A stretch of 64,000 bases of DNA from SHVZ01 sp041906305 (GTDB lineage Bacteria; Pseudomonadota; Alphaproteobacteria; SHVZ01), in assembly GCA_041906305.1 (NCBI GenBank), contig JAYRJL010000004.1:372001-436000 (forward strand), read 5' to 3'. The translations under genes and the position numbers were made by a program. Under the pieces are notes generated by a model that was not told the origin of the DNA, searched no databases, and was given only the letters and a program-made list of their open reading frames with translations. Shown here piece after piece: positions 19,684-30,441 of this stretch (the first letter of the stretch is position 1; each line of letters begins with the position of its first letter).

Positions 19684-20078
19684 CCTTCGCCTATCCGCTG
19701 ACGGGCCTGGCGACGATCGCGGCCCTGCTCGTCTTCATCTGGACCGGGCGCAAGGTCAGCGGCGCCCGGCGCACCTACGGCATCAAGGCGCCCGCGACCT
19801 CGGGCGATCCCGGCTTCGAGCGGGTCTTCCGCGTGCAGATGAACACGCTCGAGCAGCTGGCGCTCTTCCTGCCTTCGATGTGGCTCGCGGCGGTGGTTTC
19901 CGACGACCTCTGGGCCGCCGTCATGGGGGCGATCTGGGTGGTCGGTCGGGTCGTTTATGCGCGTGCTTACTACGCCGATGCCGCGAGTCGCGGGCCGGGG
20001 TTCCTCATGACCATCGGGCCTACCTTTATCTTATTGATTTTGGCCACGGTTTTTATCGTCAGGGGAATGCTTCCCTAG
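19680..20078 (+). CDS. MAPEG-family membrane protein
   Basis: A 132-residue protein with four hydrophobic helices. The motif ERVFRVQMNTLEQLALFLPS (about residues 42-61) is the signature of MAPEG proteins (membrane-associated, eicosanoid and glutathione metabolism), with the conserved Glu-Gln and Asn. Bacterial members are generally uncharacterised and some bind glutathione. The GTG start at 19680 overlaps the previous stop as GTGA, so translation is probably coupled. The last 20 codons are unusually AT-rich. Confidence 0.88.
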   Translation: MTFAYPLTGLATIAALLVFIWTGRKVSGARRTYGIKAPATSGDPGFERVFRVQMNTLEQLALFLPSMWLAAVVSDDLWAAVMGAIWVVGRVVYARAYYADAASRGPGFLMTIGPTFILLILATVFIVRGMLP

Positions 20079-20128
20079 GCCGTTCGCGCGTTGTTTGCGG
20101 GTGCGAAATATGCTAACCAAAGCGTCAT

Positions 20129-20165
20129 AGGAACGACCCCGCCGAGACCCGGTGCGTTCCTTTTT
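20129..20165 (+). terminator. Hairpin with T-run just upstream of gyrA
   Basis: AGGAACGACC pairs with GGTGCGTTCCT (one bulged base), followed by TTTTT at 20161-20165, the form of a Rho-independent terminator. It ends only 32 bases before the gyrA start, leaving little room for a separate promoter after it. It may end the ssb-MAPEG transcript, or lie in the gyrA leader as an attenuator; a weak promoter-like TTGTTT/TAACCA pair (20091-20119) precedes it. Confidence 0.6.
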
Positions 20166-20197
20166 CGTTCGCAACCGCACCGGACCCCAAATCTCCC

Positions 20198-22959
<2,762 letters not shown>

Positions 22960-22963
<4 letters not shown>

Positions 22964-23487
22964 GCCGACGTGTCGGCGTCTATCCGGGCACCTTTGATCC
23001 GGTGACCGACGGGCACATGGACATCATCCGGCGGGCGACGTCGATCTGCGATCACCTGATCGTCGGATGCGCGCGCAACGCCGGCAAGGGGCCGCTGTTC
23101 TCGCTGGACGAGCGCGTGGCGACGGTGCGCGAGGAGATCCAGGCGCTCGGCCCCGACATGTCCAGGATGATCGAGGTCGTGCCGTTCGAGACGCTGCTGA
23201 TCGAGTTCGCGCGCTCGGTCGGCGCCAGCTTCGTGATCCGCGGCCTCCGTGCCGTGTCGGACTTCGAGTACGAGTTCCAGATGGTCGGCATGAACAGCCG
23301 GCTCAACCCGGAAATCCAGACTGTCTTCCTGATGGCGTCCGAGAACGTGCATTTCATCTCGTCGCGCTTCGTCAAGGAGATCGGCGCTCTCGGCGGCGAT
23401 GTCGCCAAGTTCGTCAGCCCGCGCGTGGCGGAACGCCTGAAGCGCCGCTTCGCCGAGAACAATCGCAAGGCCGCGAACGCCGATTGA
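22960..23487 (+). CDS. coaD: Pantetheine-phosphate adenylyltransferase
   Basis: A 175-residue nucleotidyltransferase that joins 4'-phosphopantetheine and ATP into dephospho-CoA, the fourth step of CoA synthesis. The T.GH motif is intact in VYPGTFDPVTDGHMDII, and the second signature is FVIRGLRAVSDFEYEFQM near residue 88, with ISSRFVKE later. Its ATG overlaps the gyrA stop (ATGA), a gene order usual in this class of bacteria. Confidence 0.97.
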
Positions 23488-23512
23488 TCTTAGAGGGCGG
23501 GACGACTAGCTT
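23484..23512 (+). promoter_or_regulatory. Possible promoter for tRNA-Lys overlapping the coaD stop
   Basis: TTGATC (23484-23489) and TAGCTT (23507-23512) are 17 bases apart, and the tRNA begins 17 bases later. The -35 element overlaps the coaD stop codon. GGGCGG (23495-23500) and CCGCCC (23513-23518) can also pair, so the region may double as a hairpin at the end of the coaD message. Confidence 0.4.
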
Positions 23513-23528
23513 CCGCCCGCCTTGGTGA

Positions 23529-23604
23529 GAGCTCGTAGCTCAGTCGGTAGAGCACGTGACTTTTAATCATGGGGTCGCGGGTTCGAATCCCGCCGAGCTC
23601 ACCA
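23529..23604 (+). tRNA. tRNA-Lys (anticodon TTT)
   Basis: A standard cloverleaf: acceptor GAGCTCG/CGAGCTC, D-arm GCTCAGTCGGTAGAGC, anticodon stem CGTGA/TCATG around CTTTTAA with anticodon TTT, and T-arm GCGGG-TTCGAAT-CCCGC. The discriminator is A and CCA is encoded at 23602-23604. Confidence 0.98.
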
Positions 23605-23680
23605 TTCCTCCCCATGTCGAGACCTGAACGCGATCTGGACCGGGAACTCCAGCCGGGTCAGGGTGTCTCGTGTCTGGACC

Positions 23681-24502
23681 ATGAAGATCGCGACCTTCAA
23701 CGTGAACAGCGTCCTTCGCCGGCTGCCGGTCCTGATCGGCTGGCTCGAGCGGACAAAGCCGGACGTCGTCTGCCTGCAGGAACTGAAGGCCGAGGACAAG
23801 GCGTTTCCGCAGGCCGAATTGGCGGCGGCCGGATACCAGGCCGTCTGGAAGGGACAGAAGACCTGGAACGGGGTGGCGATCCTCGGCCGCGGCGTCGAGC
23901 CGGTGCTGGTGAGGTCCGAGCTTCCGGGTGATCCGGACGACGTACAGGCGCGCTACATCGAGGCGGCGGTGAAGGGCGTCCTGGTCGCCTCGATCTACCT
24001 GCCGAACGGCAACCCGCAGCCGGGACCGAAGTTCGACTACAAGCTCGCCTGGTTCGAGCGCCTGGCGCGGCATGCGAAGAAGCTCTACGCCGCGAAGCAG
24101 CCGGTCGTGCTCGCCGGCGACTTCAACGTCGTGTCGACCGACCTCGACATCTATCCGACGACCTCCTACGACGACGACGCGCTGCTGCAGCCCGAGAGCC
24201 GCGCGGCCTACGCCAGGCTGCTGAAGCAGGGATGGACGGACTCGATCCGCCAGCTTCACCCGGACAAGCGCATCTACACCTTCTGGGACTACATGCGGAA
24301 CCGCTGGCCGCGCGATGCCGGGCTCCGCATCGACCATCTGCTGCTGAGCTCGGAGCTGGCGCCGCGGCTGAAGAAGGCCGGCGTCGACCGCGAGGTGAGG
24401 GGCGAGGCCGGCGCCAGCGACCATGCGCCGGCCTGGGTCGTGCTCGCCGACATGACGGCGCCGAAGAAACCCGCTCTTCCCCGGAGCCGCCGCCGCTCCT
24501 AG
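23681..24502 (+). CDS. xth: Exodeoxyribonuclease III
   Basis: A 273-residue AP endonuclease/3'-exonuclease of the ExoIII family, acting in base-excision repair. The start MKIATFNVNSVLRR is typical; VCLQELKAED carries the metal-binding glutamate, GDFNVV the catalytic Asp-Asn pair and ASDHAPAWVVL the final Asp-His pair. An earlier in-frame start gives a few extra residues that do not fit the family, so ATG 23681 was chosen. It begins 76 bases after tRNA-Lys and ends 10 bases before selD. Confidence 0.95.
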   Translation: MKIATFNVNSVLRRLPVLIGWLERTKPDVVCLQELKAEDKAFPQAELAAAGYQAVWKGQKTWNGVAILGRGVEPVLVRSELPGDPDDVQARYIEAAVKGVLVASIYLPNGNPQPGPKFDYKLAWFERLARHAKKLYAAKQPVVLAGDFNVVSTDLDIYPTTSYDDDALLQPESRAAYARLLKQGWTDSIRQLHPDKRIYTFWDYMRNRWPRDAGLRIDHLLLSSELAPRLKKAGVDREVRGEAGASDHAPAWVVLADMTAPKKPALPRSRRRS

Positions 24503-24512
24503 ACTCGGGCCT

Positions 24513-25571
24513 ATGGCAGATGATCCGAGCGCCGGACAGATCCGGCTGACGAGCCTGGCGCATGGCGGCGGTTGCGGCTGCAAGCTCGCGCCCTCCGTCC
24601 TGCAGCAGCTGCTCGCCGACCAGCCGGCGGTGGCACCGTTCACGCAGCTCCTCGTCGGCATCGAGAACTCCGACGACGCAGCGGTCTGGAAGGTCGACGA
24701 CAACACCTGCGTGATCGCGACCACCGACTTCTTCATGCCGATGGTCGACGATCCGCACGACTTCGGCCGCATCGCCGCGACCAACGCGATCTCGGACGTC
24801 TATGCCATGGGCGGCAAGCCGATCATGGCGCTCGCCATCCTCGGCATGCCGCTCGGCAAGATCCCGACCGAGATGGTACGCGAGATCCTGAAAGGCGGCG
24901 CCTCGGTCTGCGCACAGGCCGGGATCCCGATCGCCGGCGGGCATTCGATCGACTGCCCGGAACCGGTCTACGGCCTGGCTGTGATCGGCCTCTGCAGGCC
25001 CTCCGACGTCCGCCGCAACGCCGACGCGAAGGCGGGCGACGCGCTGATCCTGACCAAGGCGGTCGGCGTCGGCATCTATTCGGCGGCGATCAAGAAAGGC
25101 GCGCTTCCGGCCGACGGCTATGCCGAGATGGTGGCGAGCACGACCCTGCTCAACAGTGTCGGTGCGACGCTCGCCCAGGATCCCGACGTGCACGCGATCA
25201 CCGACGTGACCGGCTTCGGCGTACTCGGCCACGGGCTCGAGATGGCGCGGGGATCGAAGCTCGCACTCACCATCGAGGCCGGCAAGGTGCCGTTACTCGC
25301 CAAGGCAGCCGAGCTCTCGGGGCAGGGCTTCGTCACCGGCGCCTCGCACCGCAACTGGGCGAGCTACAAGGACGAGGTGACGCTGCCCGACGGGTTCCCC
25401 GAGGGGCACCGGCATCTGCTGAGCGACCCGCAGACCTCGGGCGGCCTGCTCGTCGCCTGCAGCGCCGGCCGCGCCGAGGAGATTGCGGCGACGATCCGGG
25501 CCGCAGGATATCCGGCGACCTCGGTCATCGGCCGCGCCGAAGTTGGCGATCCCCGCATCCGGGTCGTCTAG
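24513..25571 (+). CDS. selD: Selenide, water dikinase
   Basis: A 352-residue enzyme that makes selenophosphate from selenide and ATP, the selenium donor for selenocysteine and for 2-selenouridine in tRNA. The N-terminal active-site motif is HGGGCGCK, with cysteines 21 and 23 and lysine 24, so this is the cysteine form rather than the selenocysteine form. DDAAVW, ATTDFFMPMVDDPHDFGRIA and the C-terminal DPQTSGGLLVA are family landmarks. The stop overlaps the end of the gene on the other strand by four bases. No other selenium gene is in the window. Confidence 0.96.
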   Translation: MADDPSAGQIRLTSLAHGGGCGCKLAPSVLQQLLADQPAVAPFTQLLVGIENSDDAAVWKVDDNTCVIATTDFFMPMVDDPHDFGRIAATNAISDVYAMGGKPIMALAILGMPLGKIPTEMVREILKGGASVCAQAGIPIAGGHSIDCPEPVYGLAVIGLCRPSDVRRNADAKAGDALILTKAVGVGIYSAAIKKGALPADGYAEMVASTTLLNSVGATLAQDPDVHAITDVTGFGVLGHGLEMARGSKLALTIEAGKVPLLAKAAELSGQGFVTGASHRNWASYKDEVTLPDGFPEGHRHLLSDPQTSGGLLVACSAGRAEEIAATIRAAGYPATSVIGRAEVGDPRIRVV

Positions 25572-26899
25572 CGCGGCAGCACGCGGAGCTGCTTGAGCGC
25601 GACGGTCTCTTCCGAGGCCTCGTCGTCGTCCTCGAGCTCGACCACGCAGTTGGCGCCCTTGGCGGACTTGACCTGGGCCGGGTACCACGCCCCGTCGGAG
25701 AGTCTCCACACACGATCGCCCTTGCGGCAGCGGGCGGCGGGCTTGCCCGGACCGTCCATCGACCAGGCGAGCATCTCTCGCTGCGTCACGACCGCGTCCT
25801 CGCTCGCGTCGGTACCGTCGAAGCGGACGATGCACTGGCCGCCCGACTTGCTCGGCTCGCGCACCGTCGCCGACCACCAGCCGCCGTCGGAGAAGGCGAA
25901 CAGACGCTGCCCCGGCTTGCAGGCGACCGTGCCGTCGCCGCGCGGCAGCGCCGCCGACTGGGAGGCGGCCTGCGGCTCGTCCTTCGGTGCGGCCGCGAGC
26001 GCCGCGCCGGGGCGGGTCCCGGCGTATGTCGCCGAGATGCCGAACACGTCGACGATCGCGTTCGCGACGGTCAGCTTGTCGGCGTCCTTCGACGAAAGTC
26101 CGGCCGGCGGGCTCATCGTGATGCGGAGCGGGCCCTTCGGCTGCTTGAAGTCGGTCGAGAACGAGACGAGGGCATCGAGCACCGCCAGCGTCCGCGGGCC
26201 CTGATCCTTGGCCAGCGCGCCCAGCAGCGCGACGCTCTCGGCGACATAGGCTTCGGGCGTCTTGCCTTCGTCGGCGGCGAAGGCCGGGATCAGCTTGGAG
26301 AGCAGGGAGGCGTCCTCGTAGAGGAGGGTCGCGGTGCGCAGCGTGATCTCGTCCATCGCCTTGTCGGGGTTGGCCGCGGCCGCCGACGGCGTGACCCCGT
26401 CGAGGATCATGCTGAGCTCGATGCGGGCGAGGCCGGGGAGCGCGAATTCCAGCTTGTTCAGCGTCACCACCTTGCGGCCCGGATCGAAGCGGAAGTCGAC
26501 CGCGACATCGGCAGAGGCGCTGCTCACGCCGACCGTCTTCGCGATCTCGTCAATCTCGGGCGATGACACGCCCTCGAACCGAAGCTTGGCGAAGTAGGGA
26601 CCGTCCGGCGCGGTCGCGTGGTCGAAGTCGAGGTCCTCGACGACGACGCGCTTGATCGCGACGGGCGTCGGCTTGGAGTCGGGCTTGTCCTCCTTGACCA
26701 CCGCCGTCACCTCGTTGAGCACGAAGCCGCTCGGGCCGAGCGCGGAAGCGCTTCCGTAGGAGAGCGTGAGCTCGGGCCCGAGCTTCGGCTTGATCTCCTG
26801 CTCGAAGCGGCTGAGCCCGTCGGCGAGCGCCGGGCCGGCAGCCAGCAGCCAGAGAAACGTCACCGCCAGGAGCCGGCGTGCGAGACGGACGAGAGCCAT
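25568..26899 (-). CDS. Exported protein with two C-terminal SH3/Tudor-like repeats
   Basis: A 443-residue protein with a signal peptide (RLLAVTFLWLLAAGPALADG). The central part (about residues 25-300) is a beta-rich region with repeats of VVEDLDF- and VTLNKLEFALPG-type strands, which I do not recognise. The last 120 residues hold two copies of a small domain: KPGQRLFAFSDGGWWSATV and CRKGDRVWRLSDGAWYPAQV, each ending in an acidic or aspartate-rich strand, resembling Tudor/agenet or bacterial SH3 modules. The ATG at 26899 was chosen to place the signal peptide at the N-terminus. It is divergent from the dioxygenase at 27066. Function unknown. Confidence 0.82.
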   Translation of the reverse strand: MALVRLARRLLAVTFLWLLAAGPALADGLSRFEQEIKPKLGPELTLSYGSASALGPSGFVLNEVTAVVKEDKPDSKPTPVAIKRVVVEDLDFDHATAPDGPYFAKLRFEGVSSPEIDEIAKTVGVSSASADVAVDFRFDPGRKVVTLNKLEFALPGLARIELSMILDGVTPSAAAANPDKAMDEITLRTATLLYEDASLLSKLIPAFAADEGKTPEAYVAESVALLGALAKDQGPRTLAVLDALVSFSTDFKQPKGPLRITMSPPAGLSSKDADKLTVANAIVDVFGISATYAGTRPGAALAAAPKDEPQAASQSAALPRGDGTVACKPGQRLFAFSDGGWWSATVREPSKSGGQCIVRFDGTDASEDAVVTQREMLAWSMDGPGKPAARCRKGDRVWRLSDGAWYPAQVKSAKGANCVVELEDDDEASEETVALKQLRVLPR

Positions 26900-27065
26900 G
26901 GATACCTCGATGCGTGCGCCCGCGGCCGAGCGCTGTCGCGGCCAGTTTCGCCGGCCCCCGCATCGGGAGCAAGCGCCTCTCGGCCGTCGGACGCCCCCGT
27001 CGGCGGGTTGCACGCAAGCGATGGTAGCGCTAACATCCGCGCCTCATCTCACCACGGGGACGCCG

Positions 27066-27932
27066 ATGATCACCGATGCCGATGTCGCCTTCTACCGGGA
27101 GAACGGCTACCTGCTGGTCCCCGACGTGTTCAGCCCGGAGGAGGTCGCCGAATTGCGCGCGGTCACCGACGGCTTCGTCGAGCGCGCCGGCAGGATCGAC
27201 GCCCATGACGACGTCTACGACCTGGAGGACAGCCACCGCCGCGGCAATCCGCGCGTGCGACGGATCAAGACGCCGCATCTCCAAGACCCGGTCTATGCCG
27301 CGGCCTCCCGGCACCCGAAGGTGATCGAGGTGCTGAAGCGCCTGATCGGCCCGTCGATCCGCTTCGACACCGGCAAGCTGAATCTCAAGTCGGCCGGCTA
27401 CGGCGCCCCGGTCGAATGGCACCAGGACTGGGCCTTCTATCCCCACACCAACGACGACCTCGCCGCGGTCGGCATCATGCTCGACGATGTCGACGAGTCG
27501 AACGGTCCGCTGCTCGTGGTCCCCGGCACGCATCTCGGGCCGACCTACGACCACCACGCCGACGGCCGCTTCTGCGGCGCGATGGACGCAGACGACGTCG
27601 ACCTCGACCAGGCGGTGCCGCTGGTGGGGAAGGCCGGATCGATCACGATCCACCATGCGAGGATCATCCACGGTTCGGCGACCAACCGCACCAACCGCCC
27701 GCGCCGCTTGCTGCTGTTCCAGTACTGCGCCGCCGACGCGTGGCCGCTCCGGGGCCTCACGGACTACGACCAGTTCAAGGCGAACCTGATCTGCGGCGAG
27801 GAATCGGTCGCTCCACGCCTCGTGGCGGTGCCGGTACGGATGCCGTATCCTGAAGCCCTGAATGGCGGATCGATCTACGAAAACCAGAAGGGCACGAGCC
27901 GCCGGTACTTCGCGACCGCCGAGCCCGCCTGA
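27066..27932 (+). CDS. Phytanoyl-CoA dioxygenase (PhyH) family protein
   Basis: A 288-residue non-haem iron, 2-oxoglutarate-type oxygenase. The iron ligands can be placed: HxD in VEWHQDW (His119, Asp121) and the distal histidine in ARIIHGSATNR (His202), followed by the 2-oxoglutarate-binding arginine in NRPRRLLLF. The N-terminus DVAFYRENGYLLVPDVFS is the usual opening of the family. Members hydroxylate very different small molecules, so the substrate is unknown. The end of the gene overlaps a possible start of the LacI regulator by 71 bases, suggesting joint control or coupled expression. Confidence 0.9.
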   Translation: MITDADVAFYRENGYLLVPDVFSPEEVAELRAVTDGFVERAGRIDAHDDVYDLEDSHRRGNPRVRRIKTPHLQDPVYAAASRHPKVIEVLKRLIGPSIRFDTGKLNLKSAGYGAPVEWHQDWAFYPHTNDDLAAVGIMLDDVDESNGPLLVVPGTHLGPTYDHHADGRFCGAMDADDVDLDQAVPLVGKAGSITIHHARIIHGSATNRTNRPRRLLLFQYCAADAWPLRGLTDYDQFKANLICGEESVAPRLVAVPVRMPYPEALNGGSIYENQKGTSRRYFATAEPA

Positions 27933-28953
27933 ACCTGTCCGCCGGCGCGGCGGCGGCAATGCCTCGCCGCGCATGGCGGACGTCGCCCGCATCGCCGACG
28001 TCTCGATGATCACGGTGTCCCGCGCGCTCCGCACGCCGGATCGCGTGGCGCCGGAGACGCGCGCGCGCGTCCAGGCGGCGATGAAGCAGGTGGGGTACGT
28101 GCCCGACCTGGTCGCCGCCAGCCTCGCCTCGCGCCGGAGCCGGGTCGTCGCCGTCGTGGTGCCGACGATCGGCAGCTCGATCTTCAGCGACAGCATCGAG
28201 GGCATGTCCGATCTGCTGCGGAGCCGCGGCTACCAGCTGATCATCGGCGGCGGCAGCTATGATACCGAGGACTCAGAGAGCGTGATCGCGGCCCTGCTCG
28301 GCCGCAGGCCCGACGGGTTGATCCTCACCGGCAGCCGCCACCCGAAGCGCGCGCGCAAGATGATCGGGGATGCCCGCATCCCGGTGGTCGAGATGTGGGA
28401 GCTGCCGCCGCGGCCGATCGACTCCGCGGTCGGGTTCTCTAACCGAGGCGCGGTGCGCGCGATGGCGATGCGGCTGGTCGAGGCGGGGTACAAGGCAATC
28501 GCCTATATCGGCCCGGCCGGCGGCGACCCGCGTGCGACGCAGCGGCGCCAGGGCTATGCCGACGCGATGCTGCGCCATGGCCGGACGCCGGTGTTCATCG
28601 AGACGCCGCGGCCGCCTTCCCAGATGGAGCATGGCGCCGAGGCCGTCATCCGTGTCGCCCGTGATCACCCCGAGATCGACGCCGCCTGCTTCACCAGCGA
28701 CGTGCTCGCCGCCGGTGCGCTGTTCCAGTGCCGCCGCCTCGGCTGGGACGTGCCCGGCCGCTTCGCGATCGCGGGCTTCGGCGATTTCGAGATCGCCGCC
28801 GCGGCGGCCCCGGCGCTGACCAGCGTCTCGGTGCCGAGGTACCGGATCGGCGAGGAGTCGGCACGCCTGATCCTCGGGCGCATCGACGGCGAGATCGCAC
28901 CAGGACGGAAGGTCGATCTCGGCTTCGACGTGATCTGGCGCGAGAGCACCTGA
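27862..28953 (+). CDS. LacI-family transcriptional regulator
   Basis: A repressor of the LacI/GalR family. The helix-turn-helix is MADVARIADVSMITVSRALR followed by PDRVAPETRARVQAA, then a sugar-binding-protein-like effector domain (VVAVVVPTIGSSIFSDSIEG to the end) of the gluconate-regulator type. From the start at 27862 it has 363 residues with a 37-residue basic leader; the ATG at 27973 would give 326 residues and put the helix-turn-helix at the very N-terminus, as in most family members. I cannot decide between them. It likely controls the PhyH gene upstream and the two small genes downstream. Confidence 0.88.
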   Translation: MADRSTKTRRARAAGTSRPPSPPEPVRRRGGGNASPRMADVARIADVSMITVSRALRTPDRVAPETRARVQAAMKQVGYVPDLVAASLASRRSRVVAVVVPTIGSSIFSDSIEGMSDLLRSRGYQLIIGGGSYDTEDSESVIAALLGRRPDGLILTGSRHPKRARKMIGDARIPVVEMWELPPRPIDSAVGFSNRGAVRAMAMRLVEAGYKAIAYIGPAGGDPRATQRRQGYADAMLRHGRTPVFIETPRPPSQMEHGAEAVIRVARDHPEIDAACFTSDVLAAGALFQCRRLGWDVPGRFAIAGFGDFEIAAAAAPALTSVSVPRYRIGEESARLILGRIDGEIAPGRKVDLGFDVIWREST

Positions 28954-28956
28954 CGG

Positions 28957-29412
28957 ATGCCTCGATATCTCGTGTTCGATCTCGGTGGCGCCATCGCGCG
29001 CGCCCGGCTCGACGACGAGCTTGCGCCGGTCACGTGCCAGACGCTGTGGGATCGGATGCTGCCGTTCGAGGGGCAGGGACTGCCGGCGCGGCATTCCGGC
29101 ACCGAGGCAGGCTTCCATTTCGATCCGACGATCACGGTGCCGGTCGAGAACGCGACCACCCACCTGATCAAGGGCGACGTCGTCTTCATCCACTACCCGC
29201 ACCGCATGCGCCACGGCAATCCGGATCCGATCAGCGAGGTGATCTGGTGCTATGGCCGCTACAACATGGCGATCGCGCCGGGGAAGCAGGAACCGGTGCT
29301 CGGCAACGTCTTCGCCACGATCGAGCCGGGCTCGGAGGCGTTCTACGCGATGAGCGAACTTCTGTTCAAAGAGGGGCCGCAGCCGCTCAAGGTCACCGGA
29401 GAGGTTGCGTGA
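28957..29412 (+). CDS. DUF3830-like (cyclophilin-fold) protein, first copy
   Basis: A 151-residue protein that looks like the DUF3830 family, small proteins with a cyclophilin-like fold and unknown role. Landmarks are IARARLDDELAPVTCQTLWD near the N-terminus, TVPVENATTHLIKGDVVFIH in the middle and the YGRYNM stretch. It is clearly related to the next gene in length and in the positions of these motifs. It starts three bases after the LacI stop and overlaps the second copy by one base. The family name is from memory of motif patterns; the function is not known. Confidence 0.7.
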   Translation: MPRYLVFDLGGAIARARLDDELAPVTCQTLWDRMLPFEGQGLPARHSGTEAGFHFDPTITVPVENATTHLIKGDVVFIHYPHRMRHGNPDPISEVIWCYGRYNMAIAPGKQEPVLGNVFATIEPGSEAFYAMSELLFKEGPQPLKVTGEVA

Positions 29413-29864
29413 TGGCCCGATACCTCGTCTTCACCATGGACGGCACCAGTGCCAGGGCGCGCCTGCTCGAGGATCTCGCGCCGGAGACGTGCAAGGCGGT
29501 CTGGAGGCTGCTGCCGGTCTCGGGACCGTGCGGACATGTGATGCTGGGCGGCACGTCCTGCGCGCTCAACGTCGACCCGGGCGTGGTCGTACCGGAGGAG
29601 AACGCCGCCGGCCTGATCCATCCAGGCGACGTGATGTTCATCCATTACAACGCCCGCGAACGCCATGGCCACCCTGAGGCCGAGAGCAAGATCTACTGGG
29701 CCTACGACAGGTACTGCGCGCCGAAGACGCCGGGCAAGATGACGCCGGAATACCCGAACGTGTTCGCCGAGTTCGTGGGCGAGACGCGAGCCTTCTTCAA
29801 GGCGTGCGAGAAGACGTTCCTGGAGGGCCGGCGGCCGATCTCGATCACCGGCGTCGAGGACTGA
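29412..29864 (+). CDS. DUF3830-like (cyclophilin-fold) protein, second copy
   Basis: A 150-residue paralogue of the preceding protein: SARARLLEDLAPETCKAVWR, VVVPEENAAGLIHPGDVMFIHY and a similar C-terminal half align without large gaps. Differences cluster around residues 35-60, which could be a substrate pocket. The ATG at 29412 shares one base with the preceding stop, so the two are translated together and may form a heteromer. The stop meets the stop of the PAS gene on the opposite strand directly. Confidence 0.7.
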   Translation: MARYLVFTMDGTSARARLLEDLAPETCKAVWRLLPVSGPCGHVMLGGTSCALNVDPGVVVPEENAAGLIHPGDVMFIHYNARERHGHPEAESKIYWAYDRYCAPKTPGKMTPEYPNVFAEFVGETRAFFKACEKTFLEGRRPISITGVED

Positions 29865-30431
29865 TCAGTCCTTGAAGTCCGGAATGCCGGCGCCGATGTC
29901 GATGAAGGTGCGGTCGTGGACGTCGAGGACCTCGAGCTTGTCGGTGCTGGAGTCTCGATATTCGTCCAGCGGCGCCGAGTTCGACTGGTAGTAGACGAGG
30001 CGGGCGGTCCCGTCGTTGTCGCGCATCGGCAGCGCGAAGGTCTCGTTCATGTACATGAGGCCGGTTTGGGTCGTGGAGACCAGCTTGACCAGCATGCCGC
30101 AGGGCTGCTCGCAGACGAGATAGATCGCGCGCGAGGCCTTGGCGCGGCGCTTCGGCTGCACGAAGTCGAGATAGTTTCGGCCCGTCGGATCGCTGCCGAA
30201 GCCTTCCCGATGCTTGGTGCCGACCAGCCGGATCCGGATCACCTCCGGCGAGACCAACTCGTGGATGATGAAGGTATTGAGAACGGACGCCTGCGCGCCC
30301 GGGTCGAAGTCGCGACGCGACGGGATCAGATCCTGCTTCGGCAGCGAGTCCCAGTAGTCGGCGAAGGTCGCCGACTGCTCGTGCCCGAACTCGATCCCGC
30401 GGAAAGGAGCGCTCGCCGCCTTGAAGGCCAT
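29865..30431 (-). CDS. PAS_5-type sensory domain protein
   Basis: A 188-residue stand-alone protein that looks like the PAS_5 family found mostly in alphaproteobacteria: LADYWDSLPKQD-like opening (here FADYWDSLPKQDLIPSRRDF), then VIRIRLVGTKHREGFGSDPT and GRNYLDFV. It probably senses a small ligand, but no output domain is attached. The ATG at 30431 was preferred to a GTG three codons earlier. It lies 10 bases after the DUF72 stop on the same strand. A related domain is found in the response regulator at 32283. Confidence 0.75.
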   Translation of the reverse strand: MAFKAASAPFRGIEFGHEQSATFADYWDSLPKQDLIPSRRDFDPGAQASVLNTFIIHELVSPEVIRIRLVGTKHREGFGSDPTGRNYLDFVQPKRRAKASRAIYLVCEQPCGMLVKLVSTTQTGLMYMNETFALPMRDNDGTARLVYYQSNSAPLDEYRDSSTDKLEVLDVHDRTFIDIGAGIPDFKD

Positions 30432-30441
30432 GGCGCGCACT

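Noticed and set aside
23495..23518. GGGCGG...CCGCCC hairpin before tRNA-Lys as a full terminator
   Set aside because: No T-run follows on the plus strand and the 6-base stem has a 12-base loop; it is mentioned only with the promoter candidate.
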